Below, in pieces: positions 36,811 to 46,808 of a DNA stretch of 64,000 bases (its first letter is position 1; the number at the start of each line of letters is the position of its first letter). Both the position numbers and the translations under genes were made by a program. Under the pieces are notes generated by a model that was not told the DNA's origin, searched no databases, and saw only the letters and a program-made list of their open reading frames with translations. Source of the stretch: Caulobacter sp. CCUG 60055 (GTDB lineage Bacteria; Pseudomonadota; Alphaproteobacteria; Caulobacterales; Caulobacteraceae); assembly GCF_022750545.1 (NCBI RefSeq), contig NZ_PUIC01000004.1:1-64000 (forward strand), in the 5' to 3' direction.

Positions 36811-37140
36811 ATGACGCCGACGGTCGAGATCCATGTCGAGCTGGACCTGTTCTCCGGCCGTCCAAACCCGACCTGGGCGTTGCAAGGGCCGCCGGCGATC
36901 GAGTTGCTCCGGCGGCTCGACGCGGTCGGCGGTCCGTCCCCCGCCCCCGCCGAGGCCCCCGACCGGCTGGGCTATCGCGGCTTCGTCCTCAGCATCGAGG
37001 ACAAGGGCGTCAAGCGCACGTGGCGGGTGGGCGACGGCGTGGTGCGGACCAGCGGCAAGGCCTACGCCGACCCGGGCGGTCGGATCGAGCAGGGCCTGAT
37101 CGCCGCCACGCCGGCCGAGTTCCGCAAACTGATCCCTTGA
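36811..37140 (+). CDS. Stand-alone FSGRPNP-domain protein
   Basis: A 109-residue protein sharing VELDLFSGRPNPTWALQG, DRLGYRGFVLSIE and GRIEQGLIAATPAEFRKLI with the N-terminal half of the preceding gene (FSGRPNPTFQL, LGYRGF, GIVEQGLHAANLTDEAELEHWL). The two are therefore paralogous domains, one fused to a Cys/His domain and one alone. No enzyme motif or signal peptide is present. Partner, immunity or adaptor roles are possible; none is shown. Confidence 0.7.
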   Translation: MTPTVEIHVELDLFSGRPNPTWALQGPPAIELLRRLDAVGGPSPAPAEAPDRLGYRGFVLSIEDKGVKRTWRVGDGVVRTSGKAYADPGGRIEQGLIAATPAEFRKLIP

Positions 37141-37207
37141 GCGCCGTCCGTCCCCCGGTCGGGCGGCTCTTCTTTCCCTTTTCCGGCGGCCGGTCTAGCA
37201 CAGGCGC

Positions 37208-38155
37208 ATGGACGTCCTCAGCCGCATCGCGCCGTTCTTCCTGCTCATCGCCTGCGGCGTCGTCGCGGCCCGGGCCCGGGTGGTCGACGCCGGCGCGGCC
37301 AGGGCCCTGTCGACCTATGTGTTCTGGATCGCCTTTCCCGCCCTGCTGATCCACGGCCTGGAAAGCGCGCCCATCCCCGACGCGGCGACGGCCAAGGGGT
37401 TGGCCGCCTACGGCCTCGGCCAGTGCGCCGCCCTCGCCACGCCCCTGGTCGTCGGCCGCCTCCTCGGCTGGCCGAGGGCCGCCAGGGCCGGCGCGGCCAT
37501 GGCGGCCGGGGTCGGCAACACCGCCTTTCTGGGCGCGCCCCTGGCCGTCTCGCTGCTCGGGCCGGCGGCGGGCGCGCCGGCGGCGGCGATGGTGGCCATC
37601 GACTTCACCGTCATCCTGGCCCTGGCCACCGCCGGCCTGCATGGGGCGGCCCACGACGCCGCCCATGACGCGACCCTGCCGCGGCGGATTCTGCGCACCC
37701 TGGCCAACCCGTTGGTCGGCGCGGCGGCGGTCGGCGTGGGGTTGAGCGCGCTGCGCCTCGCCCCGCCCGAGCCGATCGACCGCGCCCTGGGCCTGCTCGC
37801 CGCCACCGCCAGTCCGGTCGGGCTCGTCGCCCTGGGCGTGGTGGTCGGCGCCGAGTTCGGTCGTCCCCGAGGCGTCGAGGCGACGGCGGAAGGCCCGGCC
37901 GTGGCCCTGGTCATGGCCGTCCGCCTCGTCGCCGCGCCGGCGCTGATCTGGCTGCTCACCGGCCTGGCGGGCGCCGATCCCGGCTTCCGCGCCGTCGCCG
38001 TCCTGCTCGCCGCCTGCCCCACCGCCGTCAGCGTCTTCATCCAGACCCGCACGCTCGGGGTGTTCGCCCATGGCGGGGCCCTGGCGGTGATCGCCACCTC
38101 CATGGCCTCGGCGCTCACCCTGACCGGCCTCGCCTTCCTGCTCGCCCATCGCTGA
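37208..38155 (+). CDS. AEC-family (auxin efflux carrier) transporter
   Basis: A 315-residue membrane protein with about ten helices in two halves: MDVLSRIAPFFLLIACGVVAARARVVD, VFWIAFPALLIHGL, AMAAGVGNTAFLGAPLAVSLLG, and a second half with NPLVGAAAVGVGLSALRL and AVLLAACPTAVSVFIQTR. Family members export small organic acids or related anions; the substrate is unknown. Its stop is immediately followed by a VOC-domain remnant. Confidence 0.85.
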   Translation: MDVLSRIAPFFLLIACGVVAARARVVDAGAARALSTYVFWIAFPALLIHGLESAPIPDAATAKGLAAYGLGQCAALATPLVVGRLLGWPRAARAGAAMAAGVGNTAFLGAPLAVSLLGPAAGAPAAAMVAIDFTVILALATAGLHGAAHDAAHDATLPRRILRTLANPLVGAAAVGVGLSALRLAPPEPIDRALGLLAATASPVGLVALGVVVGAEFGRPRGVEATAEGPAVALVMAVRLVAAPALIWLLTGLAGADPGFRAVAVLLAACPTAVSVFIQTRTLGVFAHGGALAVIATSMASALTLTGLAFLLAHR

Positions 38156-38156
38156 T

Positions 38157-38351
38157 AACGGCGTGATGATCGGCTTCCGCGCCCCGTCGCAGGCCGAGGT
38201 CCAGGCCGCCCACGCCGCGGCCCTGGCCAACGGCGGCTCGGACGAGGGCGCGCCCGGATTCCGGCCGGCGGACTCGACCGACTTCTACGGCGCCTATATG
38301 CGCGACCCGACCGGCAACAAGATCGCCGTCTATTGCCGCAACGGCGGCTGA
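38157..38351 (+). pseudogene. VOC/glyoxalase-domain C-terminal remnant
   Basis: The frame GVMIGFRAPSQAEVQAAHAAALANGGSDEGAPGFRP...DFYGAYMRDPTGNKIAVYC is the second half of a small vicinal-oxygen-chelate (glyoxalase/bleomycin resistance) protein. It includes the metal-binding YMRDPTGNKI strand. The first half and start region are missing, and homology begins right after the AEC stop. It is therefore most likely a truncated gene, although an ATG at 38163 would allow a 62-residue product. Confidence 0.75.
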
Positions 38352-38359
38352 TCCGAGGA

Positions 38360-41005
38360 TCAGCCCGCCAGCCCGGCCCGGACGGCGGCGACGCCGTCCT
38401 CGGCCTTGGCGGCGTCCGGAGCGCCGCCCTGGGCGAAGTCGGCGCGGCCGCCGGCGCCCTGGCCGCCCATGGCCTGCACGGCCGCGCGCGCCAGGGCGGC
38501 GGCGTCGAAGCGTCCGGTTAGGTCGGGCGTCACCGCCACCGTCACCGCCGCCTTGCCGTCGGCGACCCCGACCAGGGCCACCACGCCGGAACTGATCTGC
38601 TTCTTGAAGTCCTCGGCGATGGGGCGCAGCTCCTTGCCGCCGACGCCGTCGAGCACCCGGCCGATGAACTTGACGCCGCCGATCTCCTCGGGCGCCGCCG
38701 CGCCGCCGGAGCCGCCGCCCAGGGCCAGCTGTTTCTTGGCGTCGGCCAGGTCCTTCTCCAGCTTGCGGCGTTCGGCGATCAACGCGTCGACGCGCCCCTG
38801 GACCTCGGCGACCGGCGTCTTGAACTGGTCGGCCAGCGCCTTGGCCACGCCCGCCTGCTCCAGCAGGAAGCGCCGCGCCGGCTCGCCGGTCAGGGCCTCG
38901 ACCCGACGCACGCCGGCCGCGACGCCTTGTTCCGAGACGATCTTGAACAGGGCGATGTCGCCGGTGCGGGCGACGTGGGTGCCGCCGCACAGCTCGACCG
39001 AATAGGCGCCGTCGCCTTGCAGCGCGCGGCCCAGGGTCAGGACGCGGACGCTATCGCCATACTTTTCGCCGAACAGCGCCACCGCGCCGGCTTCGATGGC
39101 CGCTTCCGGGGCCATCTCCTCGGTGCGCGCCGGGATGTTCTGACGGATCACCGCGTTGACCTCGGCCTCGATGCGGTCGAGCTCGTCGGCGGTCAGCGGG
39201 CCGGAATGGGCGAAGTCGAAACGCATGCGCTCGCCGTCGACCATCTGGCCCTTCTGCGCCACATGGGCGCCGAGGACGTTGCGCAGCGCCGCGTGCACCA
39301 GGTGGGCGGCCGAATGGTTGGCGCGGGTGCGGACACGACGCTCGGCGTCGACCGTCAGCCGCGCGCCGTCGCCAAGGCGCAACGCGCCGGCGACGATCTT
39401 CACGGTATGGACGTGCAGGTCGCCGGCCTGCTTCTGGGTGTCGAGCACCTCGCCCTCGCCGCCGTCCCAGGCCACCTGGCCCAGGTCCCCGGCCTGGCCG
39501 CCGCTTTCGGCGTAGAACGGGGTGCGGTCGAACACCGCCTGCACGGTCTGGCCGGCCTCGGCCGCATCGACCTCGGCGCCGTCGCGCACGATGGCCAACG
39601 CCTCGCCGGTCGCCTCGACGCCGTCGTAACCGGTGAAGACCGTCGGCCCGAGGCGGTCGCGGATGGCGAACCATTCGGCGGCCTGGGCCTGCTGGCCCGA
39701 GCCCGCCCAGTTTTCGCGGGCCATCTGGCGCTGGCGGTCCATGGCGGCGTCGAAGCCGTCGGTGTCGACGGTCAGGCCCTTGGCGCGCACCGCGTCCTGG
39801 GTCAGGTCGAGCGGGAAGCCGTAGGTGTCGTAGAGCTTGAACGCCGTCTCGCCGGGCAGCACGCCGCCCGAGGACAGGCCGGCGACGGCCTCGTCCAGCA
39901 GGGTCATGCCCCGGCCCAGGGTGCGACGGAAGCGCTCTTCCTCCTGACGCAGGGTCTCGACGATCAGCGCCTCGGCGCGGCGCAGTTCGGGATAGGCGCC
40001 GCCCATCTCGGCGACCAGGGTCGGCGCCAGGCGGTGCATCAAGGGCTCCTGCGCGCCCAGCAGATGGGCGTGGCGCATGGCGCGGCGCATGATCCGGCGC
40101 AGCACGTAGCCGCGCCCCTCGTTCGACGGGCCGACGCCGTCGGCGATCAGGAAGCAGCTCGAGCGCAGGTGGTCGGCGATCACCCGGTGCGAGGGCGTGC
40201 GCTCGCCCTCGGCCTTGACCCCGGTCAGCTCGACGCTGGCGGCGATCAGCGTCTTGAACAGGTCGATGTCGTAGTTGTCGTGCACGCCCTGCATCACGGC
40301 TGCGATGCGCTCCAGGCCCATGCCGGTGTCGATCGACGGCTTGGGCAGCGCCAGACGCGAGCCGTCCGGCTGCTGGTCGAACTGCATGAAGACCAGGTTC
40401 CAGATCTCGATGAACCGGTCGCCGTCCTCGTCCGGGCTGCCGGGCGGCCCGCCGGGAATGCCCTCGCCGTGGTCGTAGAAGATTTCCGAGCACGGGCCGC
40501 ACGGGCCGGTGTCGCCCATCGACCAGAAATTGTCCGAGGTGCCGATGCGGATGATGCGGTCGTCGGCGAGGCCGGCGATCTTCCTCCACAGGCCATGGGC
40601 CTCGTCGTCGCTGGCATAGACCGTGACCAGCAGCTTGTCCTTCGGCAGGGCGAAGTCCTTGGTCAGCAGCGTCCAGGCCAGCTCGATCGCGCGCTCCTTG
40701 AAGTAGTCGCCGAACGAGAAGTTGCCGAGCATCTCGAAGAACGTGTGATGGCGGGCGGTGTAGCCGACGTTGTCGAGATCGTTGTGCTTGCCGCCGGCCC
40801 GCACGCACTTCTGCGACGAGGTCGCCCGTGGCCCCGGCGGCGTCTCGGCCCCGGTGAACACGTTCTTGAACGGCACCATGCCGGCGTTGACGAACAGCAG
40901 CGTCGGGTCGCTCTGCGGAACCAGGGGCGCGGACTGGACGACGGCGTGCTGGTTGTCGCCGAAATAGCCCAGGAAGGCGCTGCGGATTTCGTTCAGGCTG
41001 GGCAT
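38360..41005 (-). CDS. alaS: Alanyl-tRNA synthetase
   Basis: An 881-residue class II synthetase. The catalytic domain starts [23 protein letters not shown] and includes [12 protein letters not shown] and [26 protein letters not shown]. The editing domain has the zinc ligands [14 protein letters not shown] and [12 protein letters not shown]. The C-terminal oligomerisation/C-Ala region ends [20 protein letters not shown]. It charges tRNA-Ala and edits Ser/Gly mischarging. The ATG at 41005 is supported by the conserved N-terminus. Confidence 0.97.
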   Translation of the reverse strand: MPSLNEIRSAFLGYFGDNQHAVVQSAPLVPQSDPTLLFVNAGMVPFKNVFTGAETPPGPRATSSQKCVRAGGKHNDLDNVGYTARHHTFFEMLGNFSFGDYFKERAIELAWTLLTKDFALPKDKLLVTVYASDDEAHGLWRKIAGLADDRIIRIGTSDNFWSMGDTGPCGPCSEIFYDHGEGIPGGPPGSPDEDGDRFIEIWNLVFMQFDQQPDGSRLALPKPSIDTGMGLERIAAVMQGVHDNYDIDLFKTLIAASVELTGVKAEGERTPSHRVIADHLRSSCFLIADGVGPSNEGRGYVLRRIMRRAMRHAHLLGAQEPLMHRLAPTLVAEMGGAYPELRRAEALIVETLRQEEERFRRTLGRGMTLLDEAVAGLSSGGVLPGETAFKLYDTYGFPLDLTQDAVRAKGLTVDTDGFDAAMDRQRQMARENWAGSGQQAQAAEWFAIRDRLGPTVFTGYDGVEATGEALAIVRDGAEVDAAEAGQTVQAVFDRTPFYAESGGQAGDLGQVAWDGGEGEVLDTQKQAGDLHVHTVKIVAGALRLGDGARLTVDAERRVRTRANHSAAHLVHAALRNVLGAHVAQKGQMVDGERMRFDFAHSGPLTADELDRIEAEVNAVIRQNIPARTEEMAPEAAIEAGAVALFGEKYGDSVRVLTLGRALQGDGAYSVELCGGTHVARTGDIALFKIVSEQGVAAGVRRVEALTGEPARRFLLEQAGVAKALADQFKTPVAEVQGRVDALIAERRKLEKDLADAKKQLALGGGSGGAAAPEEIGGVKFIGRVLDGVGGKELRPIAEDFKKQISSGVVALVGVADGKAAVTVAVTPDLTGRFDAAALARAAVQAMGGQGAGGRADFAQGGAPDAAKAEDGVAAVRAGLAG

Positions 41006-41115
41006 CGAGGCTCCGGCGGGGCGTGGGGAAACTTGGCGCTCATATAGAAAAGCCAAGCAGGTTTAGCCAAGCGACGTTTATCCGCGCCCGGGCCCCGCGC
41101 GAAGCCATAACGAAA

Positions 41116-41150
41116 AAGGACGCCCGAAGCCGATCGCTTCGGGCGTCCTT
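41116..41150 (-). terminator. recA terminator
   Basis: A 15-bp perfect stem (41116-41130 / 41136-41150) with a 5-nt loop. On the minus strand it ends in TTTTT (complement of 41113-41117). It is placed between the recA stop and the alaS start. Confidence 0.88.
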
Positions 41151-41235
41151 CCGTCACAACGGCCGTCAGGGCGGCGTGGGCGCGGTTCGGCGGGGTTGCG
41201 CCCGCGCCGACGGCCGTCGCTTCAGCTTATCCGGC

Positions 41236-42300
<1,065 letters not shown>

Positions 42301-42400
42301 CCGAAGGCGTCCTTATCCCACGATTCTGAAAACCGCGATCCGACGTCGCCCCGCCTTGGACGCCCCGCCGATCAACAGGACCGTACCTGCTTTGTTCCAT

Positions 42401-42415
42401 GTTCGCAAGATGTTC
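42401..42415 (-). promoter_or_regulatory. LexA/SOS box upstream of recA
   Basis: GTTC at 42401-42404 and GTTC at 42412-42415 are separated by exactly 7 bases, the alphaproteobacterial LexA operator GTTC-N7-GTTC (reads GAAC-N7-GAAC on the recA strand). It stands between divergent recA and the EAL gene. Confidence 0.85.
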
Positions 42416-42546
42416 TCGTCGCCATGACGGGTATCGCGACGCGACGCCCGCACAGCGTGTCCGATCGCGGCTTTTCAAGCCGGCGGGAGAAACGGCAGCT
42501 TAAACCTTCGCTCCGCAGAGTGGGCCGACCTTGGGGGATGTAAGCC

Positions 42547-44169
42547 TTGCCGCTCGACCCGCACCGCCTGCTGGGACTGGCCTTCGCCAGCGCCGACGCC
42601 CTGTTCGAGATCGACGCGGAGGGACGATTGTCCTTCGCCGTCGGCGCGACCGCCGCCCTGGCCCCGGGCGGCGAGACCGCCCTGATCGGCCGCCCCTGGC
42701 GCGACCTGATCGCCGAGGCCGACCGGCCGATGGCCGAGGCCCTGTTCGCCGGGCTGGGGGACGGCGGGCGGCGCGGCCCGGTCACGGTCGCCCTGGCCGG
42801 CCAGGGCGCGGCCCAGCTGTCGGCGTTCCGCCTGCCCCAGAACGGCGGGCGCACCTCCTGCGCCCTGACCTTCGCGCCGCACGCCGCGGCGGGACCGCCC
42901 GCGTCCCTGCCCGACCGCCGCGGCTTCGAGGATCTGGTCAAGACGGCGTTGGAGGCCGGGCAGGCCTCGCGACAGGATTTCGAGGTGGCCTTGGTCGAGA
43001 TGGCCGGCCTCAGCCAGGCGGTTGGATCGCTGCCGGCCGAGGTCGGCGCGGCCCTGAGCCGGCGGCTGACCGGCGCGCTGCGCGCCGAGTCTCACGGCGG
43101 AGCCGGCGCCACCAAGCTGGGCGAGGACCGTTTCGCCCTGCTGCGGCCCAAGGGCGCCGAAGCCCCCGAAGGTCTGGCGGCGCGGCTCAGCCAGATGCTG
43201 TCGGCCGACGGCCGGCCGCTCGACGTCAAGGCCACCGCCCGGCTGGTGCCGCTGGAGGGCGAGGCCTCGCCGACGCGCGTGGTGCGGGCCATCCGCATGG
43301 TGCTGGACGACTTCATTCGCGACGGCGCCCAGCTCGGCGCGCCGCAGAGCCTGTCGGAGGTGCTGAACCAGTCGATCCGCCGCACCCTGGACAAGGCCGG
43401 CGCCCTGGGCGCGGCGGTGGCCCAGCGCCGGTTCCGCCTGGTCTATCAGCCGGTGGTCGAGCTGAAGTCGGGGGCGGTCCACCACTACGAGGCCCTGGTC
43501 CGTTTCACCGGCGACGAAAGCCCCTTCCCCCTGATCCGCATGGCCGAGGAGCTGGACCTGATCGAGGAGCTCGACCGGGCCGTGATCGAGCAGGCGGCCC
43601 GGCGGCTGGCCCAGGAGGCCGGCGGCGACCTGAAGATCGCCGTCAACGTGTCGGGCCGCACCATCACCAGCCCCGCCTTCATCGACGGCGTGCTCAAGCT
43701 GCTGGACCAGCCCGCCCCGACCGCCGGCCAGCTGATGATCGAGCTCACCGAAAGCTACGCCATCGACGACCTGCCTCAGGCCGACCGCCACCTGCGCGCC
43801 CTGCGCGACAAGGGCGTGCAGATCTGCCTCGACGACTTCGGGGCCGGGGCGGCCTCGCTGGACAGCCTGCGCCGCCTGGCCATCGACGTGGTCAAGATCG
43901 ACGGCCGCTACGTGCGCGAGCTCCAGCACGGGGCCCGGGAATCCACCTTCGTCCGCCACCTCGCCCACATGTGCAACGAGCTGAAGGTCAAGAGCCTGGC
44001 CGAGATGGTCGAGACGCCGGAGGTCGAGGACGCCGTCCGCCGCGCCGGGATCGACTTCGCCCAGGGCTGGCTCTATGGCCAGCCTTCGGAACAGCCCACC
44101 CCGCCGGCTCCGCGCGGCGGCGCGCGTCCCGCCGCGCGACGGCAGGGCGCGGTGGAGACCTGGGGCTAG
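42547..44169 (+). CDS. EAL-domain c-di-GMP phosphodiesterase with PAS-like and degenerate GGDEF domains
   Basis: A 540-residue protein starting at TTG 42547 (GGGGGA upstream). The first 110 residues are PAS-like (LFEIDAEGRLSFAVGATAAL). Residues 115-230 look like a GGDEF fold in which the signature is GEDRF, so cyclase activity is unlikely. The EAL domain has YEALVRFTGDESPFPLIRMAEELDLIEELDRAVIEQA, NVSGRTI, LTESYAIDD, CLDDFGAGAASLDSLRRLAIDVVKID, with the catalytic acids present. It has no membrane segment. It is divergent from recA. Confidence 0.88.
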   Translation: MPLDPHRLLGLAFASADALFEIDAEGRLSFAVGATAALAPGGETALIGRPWRDLIAEADRPMAEALFAGLGDGGRRGPVTVALAGQGAAQLSAFRLPQNGGRTSCALTFAPHAAAGPPASLPDRRGFEDLVKTALEAGQASRQDFEVALVEMAGLSQAVGSLPAEVGAALSRRLTGALRAESHGGAGATKLGEDRFALLRPKGAEAPEGLAARLSQMLSADGRPLDVKATARLVPLEGEASPTRVVRAIRMVLDDFIRDGAQLGAPQSLSEVLNQSIRRTLDKAGALGAAVAQRRFRLVYQPVVELKSGAVHHYEALVRFTGDESPFPLIRMAEELDLIEELDRAVIEQAARRLAQEAGGDLKIAVNVSGRTITSPAFIDGVLKLLDQPAPTAGQLMIELTESYAIDDLPQADRHLRALRDKGVQICLDDFGAGAASLDSLRRLAIDVVKIDGRYVRELQHGARESTFVRHLAHMCNELKVKSLAEMVETPEVEDAVRRAGIDFAQGWLYGQPSEQPTPPAPRGGARPAARRQGAVETWG

Positions 44170-44193
44170 GCCTTTGCCGTTTCGCCAGGGAGG

Positions 44194-44577
44194 CTAGAAG
44201 TTCAGGTCGACGCCGGTGTAGTTCCGGATCACCGCCTTGACCACGCCGAACACCGCGTCGAGCACCTTCTGGCCGACGATGTAGGGCACGATCTTCGCCT
44301 CGAGCAGCACCGCGTTCAGATTGAGCTGGAGCAGGCTGATCGTATGGTCGGCTTCCTTCTCCGAGATGTCGTTCGCCGCCAGCTTCGCCTGGGTGGAGAG
44401 CGTCTGCTGCGCGATCAGCGTCAGGTGGGCGGTCACGTCGGCTTCCAGGGCGTTCCACGCCGCGCCCGCCGCGGCGATCGCCACGCTGGAGAGCCCCTTG
44501 AGCAACGCCTTCGCATCGGCCGGCTTGTAGTGCGCCAGGTCCGTGACGTCGTTGGTGTTCGCCGCGCCCGTCGGCAT
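44194..44577 (-). CDS. Hypothetical helical protein in a lipoprotein operon
   Basis: A 127-residue, mostly helical protein: YKPADAKALLKGLSSVAIAAAGAAWNALEADVTAHLTLIAQQ, ISEKEADHTISLLQLNLNAVLLEAKI, ending IRNYTGVDLNF. Central hydrophobic helices could be membrane-associated. The ATG at 44577 lies 8 bases after the upstream lipoprotein stop, so the two form an operon. I recognise no family. Confidence 0.6.
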   Translation of the reverse strand: MPTGAANTNDVTDLAHYKPADAKALLKGLSSVAIAAAGAAWNALEADVTAHLTLIAQQTLSTQAKLAANDISEKEADHTISLLQLNLNAVLLEAKIVPYIVGQKVLDAVFGVVKAVIRNYTGVDLNF

Positions 44578-44585
44578 GACCGCCC

Positions 44586-45032
44586 CTACCTTTTCATCAT
44601 GGCTTCGACGTTCCGCGCGACGGAACAGGTGTCCTTGACGGTCTTGATGTTGTCCGCCTCGTTCGAGGACTGACCGTTCGCCGCGTAGTAGGCCCGGTCC
44701 GTCTCGATCGCCGATTGGCAGAGCTCGATCATCTGGTTCAGCTCCTGCGTGGCGTTCTGGCTGCGCCTGCCCTTGGCGTAGAGCGCGGCGGCCTCGGTGA
44801 TCTCCCGCGACTGCTGGATGTCGGCGAGCGCCGCGACGAAGTAGGGCTCGACCTTCGCGTAGTCGACCTTCCGGCCAGGGCTCGTCGACAGCTGCGCCTG
44901 CACCTTCGTCAGCTGCGAAGCGACGTCGGAGAGCTTGCCGTAAAGGTCCTCGCTGTAGTCCGGCGTGAACGACACGCACCCGGCGGCCAGGCCGCAGGAC
45001 AACATCAGACACCAACGCCCGGGAAATCCCAT
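44586..45032 (-). CDS. Predicted lipoprotein, helical, unknown function
   Basis: A 148-residue protein with a lipoprotein signal (MGFPGRWCLMLSCGLAAGC, lipobox LAAGC). A helical mature part follows: YSEDLYGKLSDVASQLTKVQAQL, YFVAALADIQQSREITEAAALYAKGRR, ELNQMIELCQSAIETDRAYY. GGGGGG lies upstream of the ATG at 45032; an earlier ATG at 45104 would hide the signal. It is co-transcribed with the next gene. Confidence 0.65.
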   Translation of the reverse strand: MGFPGRWCLMLSCGLAAGCVSFTPDYSEDLYGKLSDVASQLTKVQAQLSTSPGRKVDYAKVEPYFVAALADIQQSREITEAAALYAKGRRSQNATQELNQMIELCQSAIETDRAYYAANGQSSNEADNIKTVKDTCSVARNVEAMMKR

Positions 45033-45383
45033 CCGCCCCCCAAAGCCTGAGATGCAGCCGATCCCTCGGCATGCCGGCGACAACGCTAAGCCGCGTAACA
45101 ACACTGCGATCTGGACTGGCGATCTGAACGCCGCTCGCGCCGGCCCGGCCGGACGGCGCCTTGGCGCTTAAAAGGCGTCGGATCGCATCGCCGCTCCCGA
45201 CGACACAACCTGACGTGAACCTCGAGCATTTCTGCAATCCGGCCATTTCCTTGTCAATCCGGCGCCGGCGATCGGCCGTTGACGGCCGCCCGTCCCGCGT
45301 CCGAGGCTGGCGGCCGGCCGCCTTACCGGGTTTAAGTGGGGGTTCGGCCGGTCTTGGGTGGAGACCGCACAGGGGGCATGGCC
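45033..45383. other. Intergenic region between divergent genes
   Basis: About 350 bases upstream of the lipoprotein operon (minus) and the TMEM175 fragment (plus). A TTGACA hexamer on the minus strand near 45250 lacks a clear -10 partner. No gene was seen. Confidence 0.4.
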
Positions 45384-45615
45384 ATGCGCAAATCCTACAA
45401 CCTGTTCGCAGGCGGCAGCCTGGAGCGGATCGCCGCCCTCAGCGACGGCCTGTTCGCCATCGCCATGACCCTGATCGTCCTGGAGATCCGGGTGCCGGCC
45501 CACACGCCGATCCATGGCGAGGCCCAGCTCTGGGGCGCGCTGGTCGGGCTCGCCCCCCGCTTCGTCACCTACCTGCTGAGCTTCCTGACCCTGGGCATAT
45601 TCTGGGTCGGCCAGG
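45384..45615 (+). pseudogene. Truncated TMEM175-like (DUF1211) channel gene
   Basis: The frame MRKSYNLFAGGSLERIAALSDGLFAIAMTLIVLEIRVP...VTYLLSFLTLGIFWVGQ is the first repeat of a bacterial TMEM175-family potassium channel, including the FSDG-like SDGLFAIAMT signature. After the GIFWVGQ helix the sequence switches abruptly to the antisense of a DUF885 gene. The rest of the channel (about 120 residues) is therefore missing. AGGGGG lies 7 bases before the ATG at 45384. Confidence 0.75.
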
Positions 45616-46664
45616 GCCTGCATGCGCTCGCCGACGGTTCCCTGCGTCAGGCCCTGGGCCTTGAGCAGCGCGTCCATCCGCGACTCGATGGCCCGGTTCT
45701 GCTCCAGGCCCATCTTGTGGATGTCGTCGGCGTTCAGCGCGGTGGTGGTGCCGACCTTGAGCAGCCAGGCGTAATAGGCCTCGCCGTCCGGCAGCTTCCA
45801 GACGCCGGCGTCGTGCCTGGCCTTGGCCTGGGCGGCCTTGACCTCGGCGATCTGCCGGTCGAGGGCCGGGAAGACCTTGTCGGAAACCAGCGCCGCCGCC
45901 TGGCCCGCCCAGTCGCCGGCGATCCCCTTGGCCTTGGCGCGCTCGGCCAGGGACTTGACCAGGCCGGTCTCGGCGGCCTTCTGGCCGCGATACTCCGTCA
46001 TCTGATCAAGCGTCGTCTTCAGGATGAAGTCCGGGGCCACGACCCCCGCGCCGGCGTCGCGCCGGACCCGGTCCGTCTCCTGGTCCAGCGCCTTGGCGAA
46101 GGCCTCGACCCGCGCCAGATAGGCGTCGCAGTCGGCGCGGGTCGCGATCTTGTGCTGCGAGTTCAGGAACTCGGGCAGGCTGGTGAACACGCCGGTCTGC
46201 TGGCTGACCACGTAGGGGGTCGTCCCCTCCGCCACCACCGTGTCGAAGGCGTTGTCGCCGAAGGCGAAGCGCGCGCCCTCGAGGCCCATCTGCAGGGCGT
46301 AGAGCATGGAGTCGTAATAGACGAGATCCTGGCCGCCGAGCCGCGACCGTTCCAGCGCCTTGAGCCGGCCCAGGCGGTCGGCGCAGGCCTGGGCGCCCTT
46401 CTCGACCGCCGCCCAGGACCGGTCGCTCAACCGGCTCTTCAGCGCCGCGCGGCGGCCATTGTCGAGGCCGAGGCTGGTGGCCGCTTCGGGGGCTTCGTCG
46501 AGGATTTCGTCGGCGAAGGCGTCCAGCAGGCGATGCAACGCCGGATCGCCCTTGGGGCCGGCCTTGGGACCAGCCTTCGTCCTGGCGGCGAGAGCCGGAC
46601 CGGCGGCCAGGGCCGCGCCCGTGGCGGCGGCGCCCATGAGGAAATGTCTACGGTCGGCGCCCAT
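45616..46664 (-). pseudogene. Truncated DUF885 family protein
   Basis: The gene starts at 46664 with a twin-arginine signal (MGADRRHFLMGAAATGAALAAG). It continues through the DUF885 N-terminal half: EAATSLGLDNGRRAALKSRLSD, QDLVYYDSMLYALQMGLEGARF, VSQQTGVFTSLPEFLNSQHKI, YYAWLLKVGTTTALNADDIHKMGLEQ, ending LTQGTVGERMQAL. The family normally runs to about 600 residues with an HEGxPGH metal motif in the second half, which is absent here. Homology stops at about 45616, and the remaining open frame to 45168 reads antisense TMEM175 sequence. Confidence 0.78.
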
Positions 46665-46767
46665 CTGCCCTTCGCCCCTTTTATCGTTTCTCCCGGAACG
46701 AAGGGGTAGGACCGCACGGGCCGTCTAGCAAGCCGCTCTCCCCGACGACTGATTAAATCGCGGTAAC

Positions 46768-46796
46768 ATGCCCGCCGATCGCGTCTCGGCGGGCAT
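46768..46796 (-). terminator. Probable cckA terminator hairpin
   Basis: A 10-bp perfect stem (46768-46777 / 46787-46796) with a 9-nt loop, 12 bases after the cckA stop. There is no T-run on the minus strand. Confidence 0.5.
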
Positions 46797-46808
46797 TTCC
46801 TCTCGCGG

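Noticed and set aside
38163-38351. Intact small VOC protein
   Set aside because: The first babbab half of the domain and a start with ribosome site are missing; homology begins at the preceding stop codon.
45336-46709. 457-codon plus-strand frame joining TMEM175 to a downstream sequence
   Set aside because: Beyond 45615 the protein is the antisense of DUF885, so it is a fusion by deletion and not a real two-domain protein.
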